DNA of 64,000 bases from Pseudoteredinibacter isoporae. Its GTDB lineage: Bacteria > Pseudomonadota > Gammaproteobacteria > Pseudomonadales > Cellvibrionaceae. Every line of letters begins with the position of its first letter. The stretch's first letter is position 1. The notes under the pieces were generated by a model, which worked only from the letters and a program-made list of their open reading frames with translations, searched no databases and was not told the DNA's origin. This document shows positions 18,461-27,443 of the stretch, piece after piece. Made by a program: the position numbers and the translations under genes. Where the stretch lies: NCBI RefSeq assembly GCF_011602085.1, contig NZ_JAAONY010000002.1:1364001-1428000 (forward strand), read 5' to 3'.

Positions 18461-20545
18461 ATGCGCACACGCCCTCTGCTGCTATCCCTACTCAGTGCAG
18501 CAATCGCTCCAAGTCACGCCTTTGCAAACAATGCGATAGAAGAAATAGTGGTGACAGCCGTACGTCAGCAAGCTGCGCTCGAAGATCTGCCCTACGCGAG
18601 TTACCACGTAAGCGAGGACTCACTAAAACAGGCGCGCAGTCTGCCTGAATCCCTTGCCGGCATCCCCGGAGTCAGCGTTCAGAAAACCGCAAATGGCCAG
18701 GGATCTCCCTTCATTCGCGGCTTTACCGGCTACCGCACCCTCGCCCTGATAGATGGCGTGCGCTACAACAATTCCGTGTACCGCGATGGGCCCAGTGAAT
18801 ACTTCGGACTGATCGACAGCCAAGGTCTGTCAGGATTAGAGCTGATTAATGGCCCAGCTTCTGTGCTCTACGGGAGCGATGCCATCGGCGGAACCTTGAA
18901 CCTGCACAGCAAAAGCCCGACAGCATTTGAAAACAACGGTTTCAGCAAACAATTCCGTCAGCAGCTGCGCTGGAGCAGTGCTGAAAACAGCCTGCGTAGC
19001 CGCAGTGAACTCGATATCGGCCGCGGCAATGACTGGGGTTTGCTGGCCGGTTTCAGCTATAAAGATTTCGGCAGCGTTAAAGCCGCCGACCTCGGGACAT
19101 TAGCCACCAGTGGTTACAGCGAGCGCAGCTATGACATTCACTATAAGAAGCAGCTCAATGAAGATTGGCAACTTCAAGCGCTCTACCAAAACCTGCAGCA
19201 AGATGACGTCTGGCGAACACACTCGACAATTTATGCCAAGCCGTTTGCCGGCAGCAGCGTCGGCAGCGATTTGCGTCGCAGCAAAGATCAACAACGTCGA
19301 TTCGGCTATCTCAAACTGATCGGGCAAAACAAAACCCCTTGGATAGACCGCACTGAAATCACCCTTTCTCGTCAAGAATGGATCGAGTTCGGACAACGAC
19401 AAAGAAGCAGCAGCGACTGGGTTGTGGAACGCTTTGACTCGCGCATGAGCGGGCTGGATATTCAGCTGCATAGCCAGTTGGGCGATCACCAGTTCACCTA
19501 TGGTCTGGATATCTATCGCGACCTTGTCGATACCGGGAGGCGCGAACTCGATAGTCAGGGCCAGCTCATTCGTGAGCGTATTCAAGGGCCCGTGGGTGAT
19601 GACAGTCGCTTTAGCCAAGGGGGCATTTACACCCAATGGCAATACACCATTCATGATGACTGGCAATGGCAAATAGGCAGCCGTTACACCTGGGTGCGGG
19701 CCTCCATTGCTCGTTTTGAAGACCCCAGTAACGGTCAAGTGGCGAGTTATGCTCAGCAATGGAACAACGTTTCCAGCAGCTTGAAGTTGTTATGGCAGCC
19801 TCAAGACAGCAATTGGCAGGCCTGGTTCGGCATCAGCCAGGCATTCCGCGCGCCCAATATTGCCGACCTCAGTCGTTTTGGCGCAAGCCGCAGTAATGAA
19901 ACCGAAATCGCCGCTTTGGCATTAAGTCCGGAACATTTTCTGACAGGCGAAGCCTCACTTCGCTGGTCAAACCTTGATGCCGACAGCGGTGCACTATGGC
20001 AGCTGAATGCCTTCCACACCGATATTGAAGACTACATTAGCAGTACACCAACCGGTCGAATTGTGGAGGGTCTAATTGAAGTCAGCAAAGCCAATAGCTC
20101 GAACGGCTATATGCACGGCTTTGAAGCTATCGCACAGTGGCGACTCAATCACCACTGGCAACTTAAAGCCAATGCCAGCTGGGTACAGGGCGAGCAAAGT
20201 CTGCCAGATTTCCGCGACGATCAATATTTCAGTCGCAGCATGCCCTTCAGTGGCAGCGCTGCTCTGGCGTGGAATCATCTTGGCCATAAAGTGGAAATCG
20301 AACTCCGACACAACAGCAAAGCGAATCATCTAAGCCCCGCCGATCTTGATGATACCCAGCGCATCCCACCCGGTGGCACTCCGGCCTTTACGCTGCTGAA
20401 TATCCGCAGCGAACACCCTTTAAGCAGCGTGGGAAATTGGTATCTGGATCTGAATAATGTGACAGATGAAGCCTACCGCAGCCACGGTTCCGGCATTAAT
20501 GAACCCGGCCGTGGAATCAGCGTGGGCGTGGATATTCGCTGGTAG
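18461..20545 (+). CDS. TonB-dependent outer-membrane receptor
   Basis: A 694-residue receptor with signal peptide (cleavage near AFA). The TonB box EEIVVTAVR follows within ten residues of the mature end, then the plug domain (SLAGIPGVSVQKT, GASVLYGSDAIGGTLNL) and a 22-strand-type barrel ending in a C-terminal tryptophan (GVDIRW). The FRAPNIADLSRFGASRS region is typical of BtuB/haem/siderophore-type receptors. It takes up a scarce chelate with proton-motive energy. The leader suggests cobalamin and the neighbouring Fur box suggests iron, so the ligand is undecided. A divergent barrel/flavoprotein operon shares its upstream region. Confidence 0.93.
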   Translation: MRTRPLLLSLLSAAIAPSHAFANNAIEEIVVTAVRQQAALEDLPYASYHVSEDSLKQARSLPESLAGIPGVSVQKTANGQGSPFIRGFTGYRTLALIDGVRYNNSVYRDGPSEYFGLIDSQGLSGLELINGPASVLYGSDAIGGTLNLHSKSPTAFENNGFSKQFRQQLRWSSAENSLRSRSELDIGRGNDWGLLAGFSYKDFGSVKAADLGTLATSGYSERSYDIHYKKQLNEDWQLQALYQNLQQDDVWRTHSTIYAKPFAGSSVGSDLRRSKDQQRRFGYLKLIGQNKTPWIDRTEITLSRQEWIEFGQRQRSSSDWVVERFDSRMSGLDIQLHSQLGDHQFTYGLDIYRDLVDTGRRELDSQGQLIRERIQGPVGDDSRFSQGGIYTQWQYTIHDDWQWQIGSRYTWVRASIARFEDPSNGQVASYAQQWNNVSSSLKLLWQPQDSNWQAWFGISQAFRAPNIADLSRFGASRSNETEIAALALSPEHFLTGEASLRWSNLDADSGALWQLNAFHTDIEDYISSTPTGRIVEGLIEVSKANSSNGYMHGFEAIAQWRLNHHWQLKANASWVQGEQSLPDFRDDQYFSRSMPFSGSAALAWNHLGHKVEIELRHNSKANHLSPADLDDTQRIPPGGTPAFTLLNIRSEHPLSSVGNWYLDLNNVTDEAYRSHGSGINEPGRGISVGVDIRW

Positions 20546-20589
20546 TTAAGGCCCGCAGGCAGATATTGCCACGGATTTTGACAGCGGCT

Positions 20590-21117
20590 TTAACGCTGAT
20601 TGATTCGACGTCTTTTTCGGGCCCTGGCCATCAAGGTAATCGTAAACAGATAAATGCCCGTGATAGAAAGCGCCAGAAGGACCAATGAAGCCGGTAAAAA
20701 CAGACCCAACTTGGCATTGCCGTGGAAGAAACTGCCATCGTGGATGGCCTCAATGACGTCTGAGCGACGAAAATCCAAATGCAAAACCTCGCCTGATTGC
20801 TGGTCCAGCTGCATCTCATAGCCATTGCGAGCCTGCAACTTGATTACTCCCTTATCGGGGCGCACATCCAGGCGCTTGATATCCCCCCAGCTATCGACTT
20901 CCAGACGAGGTTCCGCCTGGGCCTTTGCCAAAATATCCTCATAGGACAATGTCGGCGCGCCTTTCTGACCTTTAATGGTCGGAGGCTGAATCCAATCGCT
21001 TTCCTTTTTCAGCAATAGCAGCACCCCGGAGCCAATCATAATCAGCACCGGCAAGACACATAGAATGGCTCCCCAAAAGTGGATTTTACGATTTAGGCGG
21101 TGCGACTTGGCGCTCAT
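20590..21117 (-). CDS. PepSY-domain membrane protein
   Basis: A 175-residue inner-membrane protein. Helix 1 follows NRKIHFWGAILCVLP (residues ~10-35), a periplasmic PepSY-like domain spans ~45-120 (ILAKAQAEPRL..., LDQQSGEVLHLDFRRSD), and helix 2 follows IHDGSFFHGNAKLG. Histidines in these conserved places resemble small PepSY-TM proteins found next to TonB receptors, some of which act as siderophore-iron reductases. It converges on the receptor gene 44 bases away. Haem binding and reductase function are inference. Confidence 0.82.
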   Translation of the reverse strand: MSAKSHRLNRKIHFWGAILCVLPVLIMIGSGVLLLLKKESDWIQPPTIKGQKGAPTLSYEDILAKAQAEPRLEVDSWGDIKRLDVRPDKGVIKLQARNGYEMQLDQQSGEVLHLDFRRSDVIEAIHDGSFFHGNAKLGLFLPASLVLLALSITGIYLFTITLMARARKRRRINQR

Positions 21118-21229
21118 AGTCAGGATCTTCGTGGTTTCTAACAGCTTAGCCTCTTAGGGGGCTGGCCATGTTAGCAGTTCAACAAGCCGCGGCAAGCACT
21201 TTCAAGAAAACCCCAATGAAAATAAACAC

Positions 21230-21257
21230 TTGACCCCGTAAAAGTCACTGCTATAAT
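21230..21257 (+). promoter_or_regulatory. Promoter of tRNA-Leu
   Basis: TTGACC (21230-21235), a 16-base spacer and a perfect TATAAT (21252-21257), followed by a GC-rich discriminator (CACGCCC) as in stable-RNA promoters under growth-rate control. Confidence 0.85.
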
Positions 21258-21295
21258 CACGCCCTCTTTGCAACGCACCCGCGTTCGCCCTCTGT

Positions 21296-21382
21296 GCCGG
21301 AGTGGTGAAATTGGTAGACACGTCGGATTCAAAATCCGATGCTAGCGATAGCGTGCCGGTTCAAGTCCGGCCTCCGGTACCA
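21296..21382 (+). tRNA. tRNA-Leu (CAA anticodon)
   Basis: 87 bases with the acceptor pair GCCGGAG/CTCCGGT, D-loop GGTAGACAC, anticodon loop TTCAAAA giving CAA (reads UUG), a long leucine-type variable arm, T-loop GGTTCAAGTCC and encoded CCA end. Confidence 0.97.
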
Positions 21383-21473
21383 TTTAAACCTCCTTATTTA
21401 TTAGGCTCTACCCCGGCTGACATACTGCTGCAAGCACCCTCATCGAACGCTCGCATCCGCTGATTGGCGCCAC

Positions 21474-22096
21474 TTAACCTTCTGCAATTTGATGAAGACC
21501 TGTTTTATTGAGCACGCTTATCTGCTCGCGCCCCTGGACAATAAGGCCTGATTCGGCAAAGCCGCGTAACAAGCGAGATATCATTTCACGTACACTACCC
21601 AATTCATCAGCCAACTGTTGATGTGAACACTTAAGGGGGGATTCGCGACTCAACAACAGACTGGCCAAGCGTTGATCAAGTCCTGCAGGCGCTGACCGAA
21701 CAAACTGAAGACATAGGTTCTGAACACAGCAATCGACATCAACTGCTCAAAGTCCTTCTCGGGCAACATAACGATCTCGCAATCCTCTTGCACCCTTCCC
21801 CTGGCGTTATAGGGTTTGTGATGCAACAGACACCCGGAACTTACGACGCAAGCATCACCCGGTCTAACTCGGTACAAAGGAAGCTCTCGACCCGATTCAG
21901 ACAACTTGAACACACGAATAGAACCGCTGAGCATAAAAGGAAAAGCAGCGCAGGCGTCATTTTCCGTAAACAGCATTTGTCCGGCCGGTACAGGCTTTAG
22001 GCTAGCGCGACTCAAGGTGGTTTTCAGCAGCTTCTCATCCAACTCACGCAAGACCGGGTAACATTGGAAGAGCCGATTGATATCGTTTTCGTTCAT
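21474..22096 (-). pseudogene. Crp/Fnr-family regulator, frameshifted
   Basis: An N-terminal cyclic-nucleotide-binding-like sensor (148 codons from the ATG at 22096, with LLKTTLSRASLKPVPAGQMLF and SGSIRVFKL) runs into a stop, while the helix-turn-helix half (CSHQQLADELGSVREMISRLLRGF) continues in another frame to 21474. Adding one base near 21677 joins them smoothly (FGQRLQD-LDQRLASLLL) to about 207 residues, normal for the family. The single-base loss means a dead gene, a recent mutation or a sequence error. The FNR cysteine cluster is not evident, so the signal is unknown. Confidence 0.82.
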
Positions 22097-22253
22097 ATCA
22101 AATACATCGCGATTTAAGTTCTATCAGCTGTCGCAACATATTAATACTAACAATCTTATCTGACCACTCAGCGAATATTGAAGCAGCATGACCCTGGTTT
22201 GCTCGCCAACAATTCATAGGCGCAAAGCGAGTCACGGCTCGACAACACACTAT

Positions 22254-22640
22254 TTATTCCATACTGGCGCCACTTTCCTGTAATAACGCACGCAGAATAG
22301 AACGGTGGCAACGCGTCTCATTTTCGCAATAGCAACCCACCGAAAAGTCACTGCTGTGTGACATTGCCGCCAACAGTTCTATAACCCGCTTCGCCTCAGG
22401 GGCAGACATTTCTTTTCGATAGACTCTTTCGAAAGCGCTCCATTCCTTATCAGTTGTAACGGCCTGACCCATTTTCATAGTGTCTGGACTTGGAGACACA
22501 TTTGGCAACCAAGTGTCGTACCAATTCAACTTACCAATGTCTGCTTTTTTCACACCACGAGGTGGTCGGCGCACGGTACCGATACGTAGGCCCTCACCAT
22601 CCAGTCTGTCAGTTCCAAGCCTTATGACGCGAACGGCCAT
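22254..22640 (-). CDS. DUF488 family protein
   Basis: A 128-residue protein matching the small DUF488 family: N-terminal RVIRLGT, WYDTWLPNVSPS in the middle, FERVYRKEM, and near the end GCYCENETRCHRSIL, the conserved cysteine-rich segment. GAGGAGAAG precedes the ATG. Biochemical role unknown. It lies 24 bases after the thioesterase gene and is probably co-transcribed. Confidence 0.9.
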   Translation of the reverse strand: MAVRVIRLGTDRLDGEGLRIGTVRRPPRGVKKADIGKLNWYDTWLPNVSPSPDTMKMGQAVTTDKEWSAFERVYRKEMSAPEAKRVIELLAAMSHSSDFSVGCYCENETRCHRSILRALLQESGASME

Positions 22641-22664
22641 ATCACTTCTCCTCGAAATTTTGGT

Positions 22665-23108
22665 TTATCGGATGCTGGAAGGCAGAGATTGGAAATCATC
22701 TGTCTGGGACAGAGACCGCAAAGCATTCAGCAAGGCTTCTGGCGGTTCAGTAAGACCACGCCGAGAGAGATCAAGCCAACCGCCAGCACTTGTTATCCTC
22801 GCTGCCAATTTTCCATCAGTACGCCAAAACTCATTGCGCATCAGGAAACGACTGCCATCAGGGGATAAACCGGCCATCGACAAGCTTACACGCAGTTCTT
22901 CCAATAACTTAACCTCTCTGAAATATTCGATCTCGTCCTTCATAACAACGGGGCCAATCTTAAGGCGCATAAACTCCTGCATTGGGAATTCATTTGCAGC
23001 GAAAAACCTCATACGGACATCACCAGCTTTGTCCAAATATGCAGAATTTCCCATGTGTGAGTTAAAGTCCATATCTCCCCAGGCGGCATAGGTAATCTCT
23101 TCAAACAT
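22665..23108 (-). CDS. Acyl-CoA thioesterase (hot-dog fold, 4HBT-type)
   Basis: 147 residues with WGDMDFNSHMGNSAYLDKAGDVRMRFF, the D-x-N-x-H-x-x-N-x-x-Y active-site region of YbgC/FadM-type thioesterases, then a beta sheet with FREVKLLEELRVSL. It would hydrolyse acyl-CoA to free acid and CoA. A GGAAG site precedes the ATG. Substrate unknown; the lipid-catabolism genes of the window make a fatty acyl-CoA plausible. Confidence 0.85.
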   Translation of the reverse strand: MFEEITYAAWGDMDFNSHMGNSAYLDKAGDVRMRFFAANEFPMQEFMRLKIGPVVMKDEIEYFREVKLLEELRVSLSMAGLSPDGSRFLMRNEFWRTDGKLAARITSAGGWLDLSRRGLTEPPEALLNALRSLSQTDDFQSLPSSIR

Positions 23109-23448
23109 TGCACTTCTTCCTCTTCTCTACGGATGAAACGTGAGTCATCAACATGGCGAGGATTAAAACAGCCGCCACAAGGAGAGGTCGGTGACAAAAG
23201 TTACATAGGAGGGGAAATTCGCAATATTTTTCCTTGGCGCCTTATTATGCATGCGCTTAGCCCACGCAAGCACACTGTGCACCATTTAGGCCAGGAAAGT
23301 CCTCAGAAGGAAAGCAGAGCAGTTTGGATCAATACTAAGTATTGGTTTCAAGTCAAACAGCGGGGCTAAGAAGGTCAAATCATTAGATTCCGGCCAATGC
23401 TGCAAGTTTTGTTCAGCCAATCATTCGCCCTACTCCCTATTCCCTACA
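23109..23448. other. Intergenic stretch, no gene seen
   Basis: These 340 bases upstream of the thioesterase contain only a 78-codon plus frame with no recognisable features. I see no clear hairpin or repeat; presumably it holds the thioesterase promoter. Confidence 0.5.
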
Positions 23449-23826
23449 CTAAGAATCTTTCCGCTTATCGTACTCCTCACGACACAAGCGAATCTCGTCA
23501 TGGTGCTTCTCGGCCCAGGACACTAATTTGTATAAGGGCTTCACAATATCTCGCCCCATTTTTGTCAGCTCGTATTCAACCCTAACCGGAACTTCGGGGT
23601 AAACCGTCCTGCTGACATAACCTTCGCGTTCAAGATCACGCAAGGTTTGGGTGAGCATGCGCTGGGAAATACCCACAATTCTGGATTTAAGTGAATTAAA
23701 CCGATCCGCCCCATCCACCAAAGCAAATAGAATCAGCATCGACCATTTATCACCAATCTGCGCCACCACATTACGGATGGGACAATCCTCATCATTCACA
23801 AACACACGTCGCTCAGGTTTTCCCAT
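23449..23826 (-). CDS. HxlR-family transcriptional regulator
   Basis: 125 residues from the ATG at 23826 (AGGAG upstream). The N-terminal CPIRNVVAQIGDKWSMLILFAL and winged helix RFNSLKSRIVGISQRMLTQTLRDLEREGYVSRTVYPEVPVRVEYELT are typical of HxlR dimers, often responsive to electrophiles or redox stress. The cysteine in DCPI is the usual sensory position. It is divergent from the NTF2-like gene, its probable target. Confidence 0.93.
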   Translation of the reverse strand: MGKPERRVFVNDEDCPIRNVVAQIGDKWSMLILFALVDGADRFNSLKSRIVGISQRMLTQTLRDLEREGYVSRTVYPEVPVRVEYELTKMGRDIVKPLYKLVSWAEKHHDEIRLCREEYDKRKDS

Positions 23827-23950
23827 CACTTATTTCTCCTACTTCATTTTCCTGGTTCGCCATCAAGTCAAAACTCATACCGCAACTCACCCAACGTGGG
23901 TTACCAAAATGTGCCCTGGTGACGTTTTCGTGCCTAATTGTAATTCAAAT

Positions 23951-23983
23951 TACCATACACTATATTGGTATACATTAGTAACC
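23951..23983. promoter_or_regulatory. Possible HxlR operator and divergent promoter region
   Basis: An AT-rich segment has TACC (23951-23954) facing GGTA (23967-23970) and a further GTAACC (23978-23983), together with TATATT-like -10 sequences. It lies between the two divergent genes. The symmetry is imperfect. Confidence 0.35.
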
Positions 23984-24032
23984 TGAACCAACTTAATATA
24001 CCATCTTAAACATGAGTCAACAGGAGAGATAT

Positions 24033-24575
24033 ATGCGAAAGTCCATCGTTTCATTCGCACTGCTTTTCATCAGCACATTTGTATCGGCGCAAAACAAAGA
24101 CATATTGACGGTTGACCTGCAAGCTTTGCAAAAATCACACTGGACCGCACAAGAACAGAACAATGCTGAAATCATTACCGACTTTGTTCAGAACTTAATG
24201 AACAATCATAACTTTGCATATGTACTTGAGAATTACAACGACAGCGCTTACACACAACATAACCGCAACCTGCCTGACAAGATCATCGGCCTGGTTGGAT
24301 TCTTAAAGGATTTTGTCGAAGACTACCCGGACTACAGCTACGACGTGAAACACATTTACGTGGATGGCGATTACGTCATTTTTCATTCCCACGCCACACT
24401 GAATAAAGAAGACAGAGGGAACGATCAAAAAGGTATGAACATCATCGATACCTGGCGTCTCGAAAATGGAAGAATCGTTGAGCATTGGGATTCAATTCAG
24501 GCACTCGACGGCTTTATGCGTTTCTACTCGCTTATCAGTGGTGGCAATATTCGAAATGACAACGGCGTGTTTTAA
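24033..24575 (+). CDS. Secreted NTF2/SnoaL-like protein
   Basis: From the ATG at 24033 (AGGAG six bases upstream) it encodes 180 residues with a signal peptide ending FVSA. The mature part is a single SnoaL/NTF2-like cone fold: NAEIITDFVQNLMNNHNFAYV, YTQHNRNLPDKIIGLVGFL, DYVIFHSHATL, IIDTWRLENGRIVEHWDSIQ. Such periplasmic proteins bind or convert small hydrophobic molecules. Substrate unknown. HxlR control from the divergent gene is inferred. Confidence 0.85.
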   Translation: MRKSIVSFALLFISTFVSAQNKDILTVDLQALQKSHWTAQEQNNAEIITDFVQNLMNNHNFAYVLENYNDSAYTQHNRNLPDKIIGLVGFLKDFVEDYPDYSYDVKHIYVDGDYVIFHSHATLNKEDRGNDQKGMNIIDTWRLENGRIVEHWDSIQALDGFMRFYSLISGGNIRNDNGVF

Positions 24576-24607
24576 ATCGGAAAACCCAATTTTTCATACA
24601 CCAAGCT

Positions 24608-24638
24608 GCCCCCGTAGATCAGGAAAAATTACGGGGGC
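24608..24638 (+). terminator. Hairpin between convergent genes
   Basis: A 9-pair stem GCCCCCGTA/TACGGGGGC (24608-24616 with 24630-24638), followed on the plus strand by a T-rich but broken tail. Likely ends the NTF2-like gene transcript. Confidence 0.6.
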
Positions 24639-24653
24639 TATGTTATCGCTTTA

Positions 24654-25643
24654 TTATTTGGCGCTCTTTTTAAGTTTAATAATGGAAGAACGTCTGTGCT
24701 CGTCTTCAGGATAAACTCGTCCCGATTCCAGGCACGAAAAAATGTGATTGAAGACTTCGCCAGGTGTGCCTTTCTTCGTTCCCGACCGGAAATACGAGTG
24801 CCCTTTCGGTTTATCGTAGGCATTATTCACATCATCACAATCCACCCGATAGACATTTCGAGGGGTTTTGTCGATATCCTCAGGACCAGTATGCCCTAAA
24901 CGACGTGAAGCCACTTTGTTTTTGAGGTTGGACGCTTTACTGGCTCGCAGGGCCAGATCATCCGAAGCGTGGTAAACAATAACATTGCGAGAAGAATGAC
25001 AAATTAATTCCCCGGACTCACCTTCATGAAGCGTCTCATTGACCACATCCGCAGCAACCAGAAAGGTGTTTCTAAAGATCATAGGAACGCCCCTGGGAAG
25101 ATCGTATTTATTCCACGCGGACAAGGTCTCTCGCAATACACGATTCCCCATCGAATGCGCCAGCACGTTAATTCGTTTTAAGCACGGGTCGTCTTCCGGG
25201 TTGTATTTCTCAGAACTTCGCCATTCCAGAAACTTCTCCAGAACCCTTGAAAAAGAAAAGGCACTTTGATCGGCTGCTTTCTGGTCATCCCAGTAATCTT
25301 TAATAATTCCCAAGTCATTGTCACAGGGCCAAATAACAGGAATTACTAAAATTTCATCCTTCTTCTTTTTATCGCAAAGATTTTGGAACTCACTGGCGGC
25401 TGATAGAACGTCTTCAGGCAAGTTGGAAAATCCATGAATGTATAACAGTACCTGCCTGTACTTTGATTCCTTAAGTCGTTTCAAGAAATCGATACTGCCA
25501 ATTTCTTTGTATTCACTCTTTTTTATTTGCTCGCAATAGAAAACAGAGTTGCTCGCCGCATTATTATCCAGATCAAAATCAAACTTTCGGCCAACTCTTG
25601 TACGAATGCTTTGCTCTGGAAAACGATTGGTAATGAATATCAT
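24654..25643 (-). CDS. Alpha/beta hydrolase, DUF900 type
   Basis: Start at 25643, with GGGAG six bases before. The 329 residues show QVLLYIHGFSN (oxyanion strand), VIPVIWPCDND, and the nucleophile elbow LAHSMGNRVL (G/A-H-S-M-G), as in DUF900 esterase-like proteins. A C-terminal HSYF motif is a candidate catalytic histidine. No signal peptide is visible, so it is cytoplasmic. Substrate unknown. Confidence 0.82.
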   Translation of the reverse strand: MIFITNRFPEQSIRTRVGRKFDFDLDNNAASNSVFYCEQIKKSEYKEIGSIDFLKRLKESKYRQVLLYIHGFSNLPEDVLSAASEFQNLCDKKKKDEILVIPVIWPCDNDLGIIKDYWDDQKAADQSAFSFSRVLEKFLEWRSSEKYNPEDDPCLKRINVLAHSMGNRVLRETLSAWNKYDLPRGVPMIFRNTFLVAADVVNETLHEGESGELICHSSRNVIVYHASDDLALRASKASNLKNKVASRRLGHTGPEDIDKTPRNVYRVDCDDVNNAYDKPKGHSYFRSGTKKGTPGEVFNHIFSCLESGRVYPEDEHRRSSIIKLKKSAK

Positions 25644-25994
25644 GACATTCTCCCTGGTCTGGAATCTATCAGCCGAGTACATCTGGCCAAAGGGTTCATT
25701 TCAACGAGGCGGACATCAAACCGCGAAAGACAAAAACAATAACGCGCTCAAGGTTCGCGAGCAATTTCATCGTTGCCACAGACTCACTATCTGCAGACCC
25801 TGTCTATCCGCTGGAATCCTCACCTCGCTCCATCGACGCCCAAGAATACGCCCTCGTTTTAAAAATTACCATTTCACCGTATTACCAAAGCTGTGAATAG
25901 GTTTAGCTGCCCGTGAGGATCAATCAAGCATTAAATAATTTAGGCATGTCTAATTTCCATCTCTCGAGTCGAACCTTAAAAAGGTTGCAATATC
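25644..25994. other. Intergenic stretch, no gene seen
   Basis: The 351 bases between the hydrolase start and the acyltransferase stop hold only short plus-strand frames without start signals or recognisable domains. It presumably contains the hydrolase promoter. Confidence 0.5.
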
Positions 25995-27140
25995 TTATAA
26001 TGCGCCCTGCTTTCGTCCATTCAGTAACTCTCCCATCCGAGTCGACCGAACCCAGTAGTGATAGGTCCAAAAGCAGACCACATAGGTTCCGCCACAGGTG
26101 ATCAGAAACTTGATTTCAGCGGCAACCGACCAGTAATACATCGGTAAGGCAATCACAACCAAGGGAATCGAGTGGAAGACAAAAATCCAATAAGCGCTGT
26201 CAGACACATACCGTATCACCCTGTTGTAGCGATTGAGGTAATGGTTAAACAGACCGATAAATGCGCAAATAAAACTGTATACCGATATGGCAGTAAACAA
26301 GGATAAAGCGATGTGCAATAGTGTTTTGTCATCGGCATCCTCTTTTACCGCAAAACACGCAAACGCGATCAACAAACTCAGTATTGCCAACAATAAGGTC
26401 CACCAACGATAACGGATCAAGCGCTGAAGCTGCCCGATGTTTTGATAGAGTAGCCAACCCAATCCAAAGCAGGCCGCAAAGAACAGAAAAACGTCCCATT
26501 TTGGAATAAAGCTCAAGCTGGCACCGATACGGCCTATATTGTGCAAGCCACCCAGAATAGCCATTAATATGACCGTCGGAAGAAAAACACCGGGAGAGAG
26601 CAAACCCAAGCCCTTCTCCTGTATCAATGAATTCATACGCGCCAGCATCGGTGGTTTGATAAACAACTTAATGCACAGCAAATACAGCAGCAGATAATAA
26701 AGAAACCACAAGTTATGTGTGTTATTCCACAAGCTTCGGCCAGTCCCCTCAAGAACGTCAAGATCAAAACCTGGCTGGCCATCTCGCATGAGGTTATAGG
26801 CGAATATTCGCAACGTCCCCATTATCAGTGACAGCGGCGGCAACAACAGAAGAAAAGGCAACAGCAGCCTCCGCATTCGGTTATGCCACATCGCTTCAAA
26901 ACCATGCCTGTCGAGCAACAGAGCCGTGAAAAAACCAGACAACACAAAGAATACCGGCATTCGGAAGGTATTGATGGTAATCAAGAGGACATCCATGCTA
27001 AAGGAGCGCGCGGGATCCCAATAGTAGTCGGTAATGTCCATTGAGGTGTACAGCTGAGCGGAATGCAGCACCACACCCAGACACATCATTAGGGCCCGCA
27101 GGAAGTCCAAGCCATGATAACGTTCGCCTTGATTGTTCAT
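25995..27140 (-). CDS. Membrane acyltransferase 3 family (OpgC/OafA-like)
   Basis: 381 residues from the ATG at 27140, which has GGGAGG just before it. About ten membrane helices. The N-terminal RYHGLDFLRALMMCLGVVLHSAQ with Arg and His in the first helix and the FRMPVFFVLSGFF segment are hallmarks of acyltransferase 3 proteins, which move acyl groups onto sugars or glucans at the inner membrane. Closest in feel to OpgC-like proteins. Acceptor unknown and no polysaccharide genes are nearby. Confidence 0.9.
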   Translation of the reverse strand: MNNQGERYHGLDFLRALMMCLGVVLHSAQLYTSMDITDYYWDPARSFSMDVLLITINTFRMPVFFVLSGFFTALLLDRHGFEAMWHNRMRRLLLPFLLLLPPLSLIMGTLRIFAYNLMRDGQPGFDLDVLEGTGRSLWNNTHNLWFLYYLLLYLLCIKLFIKPPMLARMNSLIQEKGLGLLSPGVFLPTVILMAILGGLHNIGRIGASLSFIPKWDVFLFFAACFGLGWLLYQNIGQLQRLIRYRWWTLLLAILSLLIAFACFAVKEDADDKTLLHIALSLFTAISVYSFICAFIGLFNHYLNRYNRVIRYVSDSAYWIFVFHSIPLVVIALPMYYWSVAAEIKFLITCGGTYVVCFWTYHYWVRSTRMGELLNGRKQGAL

Positions 27141-27443
27141 ATTGCCTCCCGAAAAACTCAATACTAGTGTTCAGGATTCAAGGCTATCTTCCGAATCTTG
27201 GAAATCCGTCATCACTTCTGTTTTCGGGCTTTTGATTTTCAGAAATGCACAGCCCCACCCCCTGTTCAGTATATTTGGGCTGAACAGGGTCAAGCGACGA
27301 ACACCACAGGAAGGGCTGAAAACGAAATGGGAAATAGAAAGAGAGAAAAGAAGAAAGGGGCTGGCAAGGACAGGCCGACAAGTTCTACCTGACGGCAACC
27401 GTTTCCAGCTCCTTCAATAAGTATCCGAGCAGCTGTCGATAAA
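27141..27443. repeat. Gap with perfect 10-base inverted repeat
   Basis: CCCTGTTCAG (27260-27269) and CTGAACAGGG (27280-27289) form a perfect stem with a 10-base loop. A purine-rich run follows at about 27325-27362. The repeat lacks a T run on either strand, so it could be an operator, a processing signal or a non-canonical terminator for the upstream peptidase gene. No gene is supported here. Confidence 0.5.

Noticed and set aside
25549-25896. 115-codon plus frame upstream of the DUF900 gene
   Set aside because: Overlaps the 5' end of the hydrolase gene in antisense and has no start signal or recognisable domain.
27325-27362. Purine-rich tract considered as a repeat or replication element
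   Set aside because: Short, not repeated, and the several overlapping frames across it are by-products of skewed composition.
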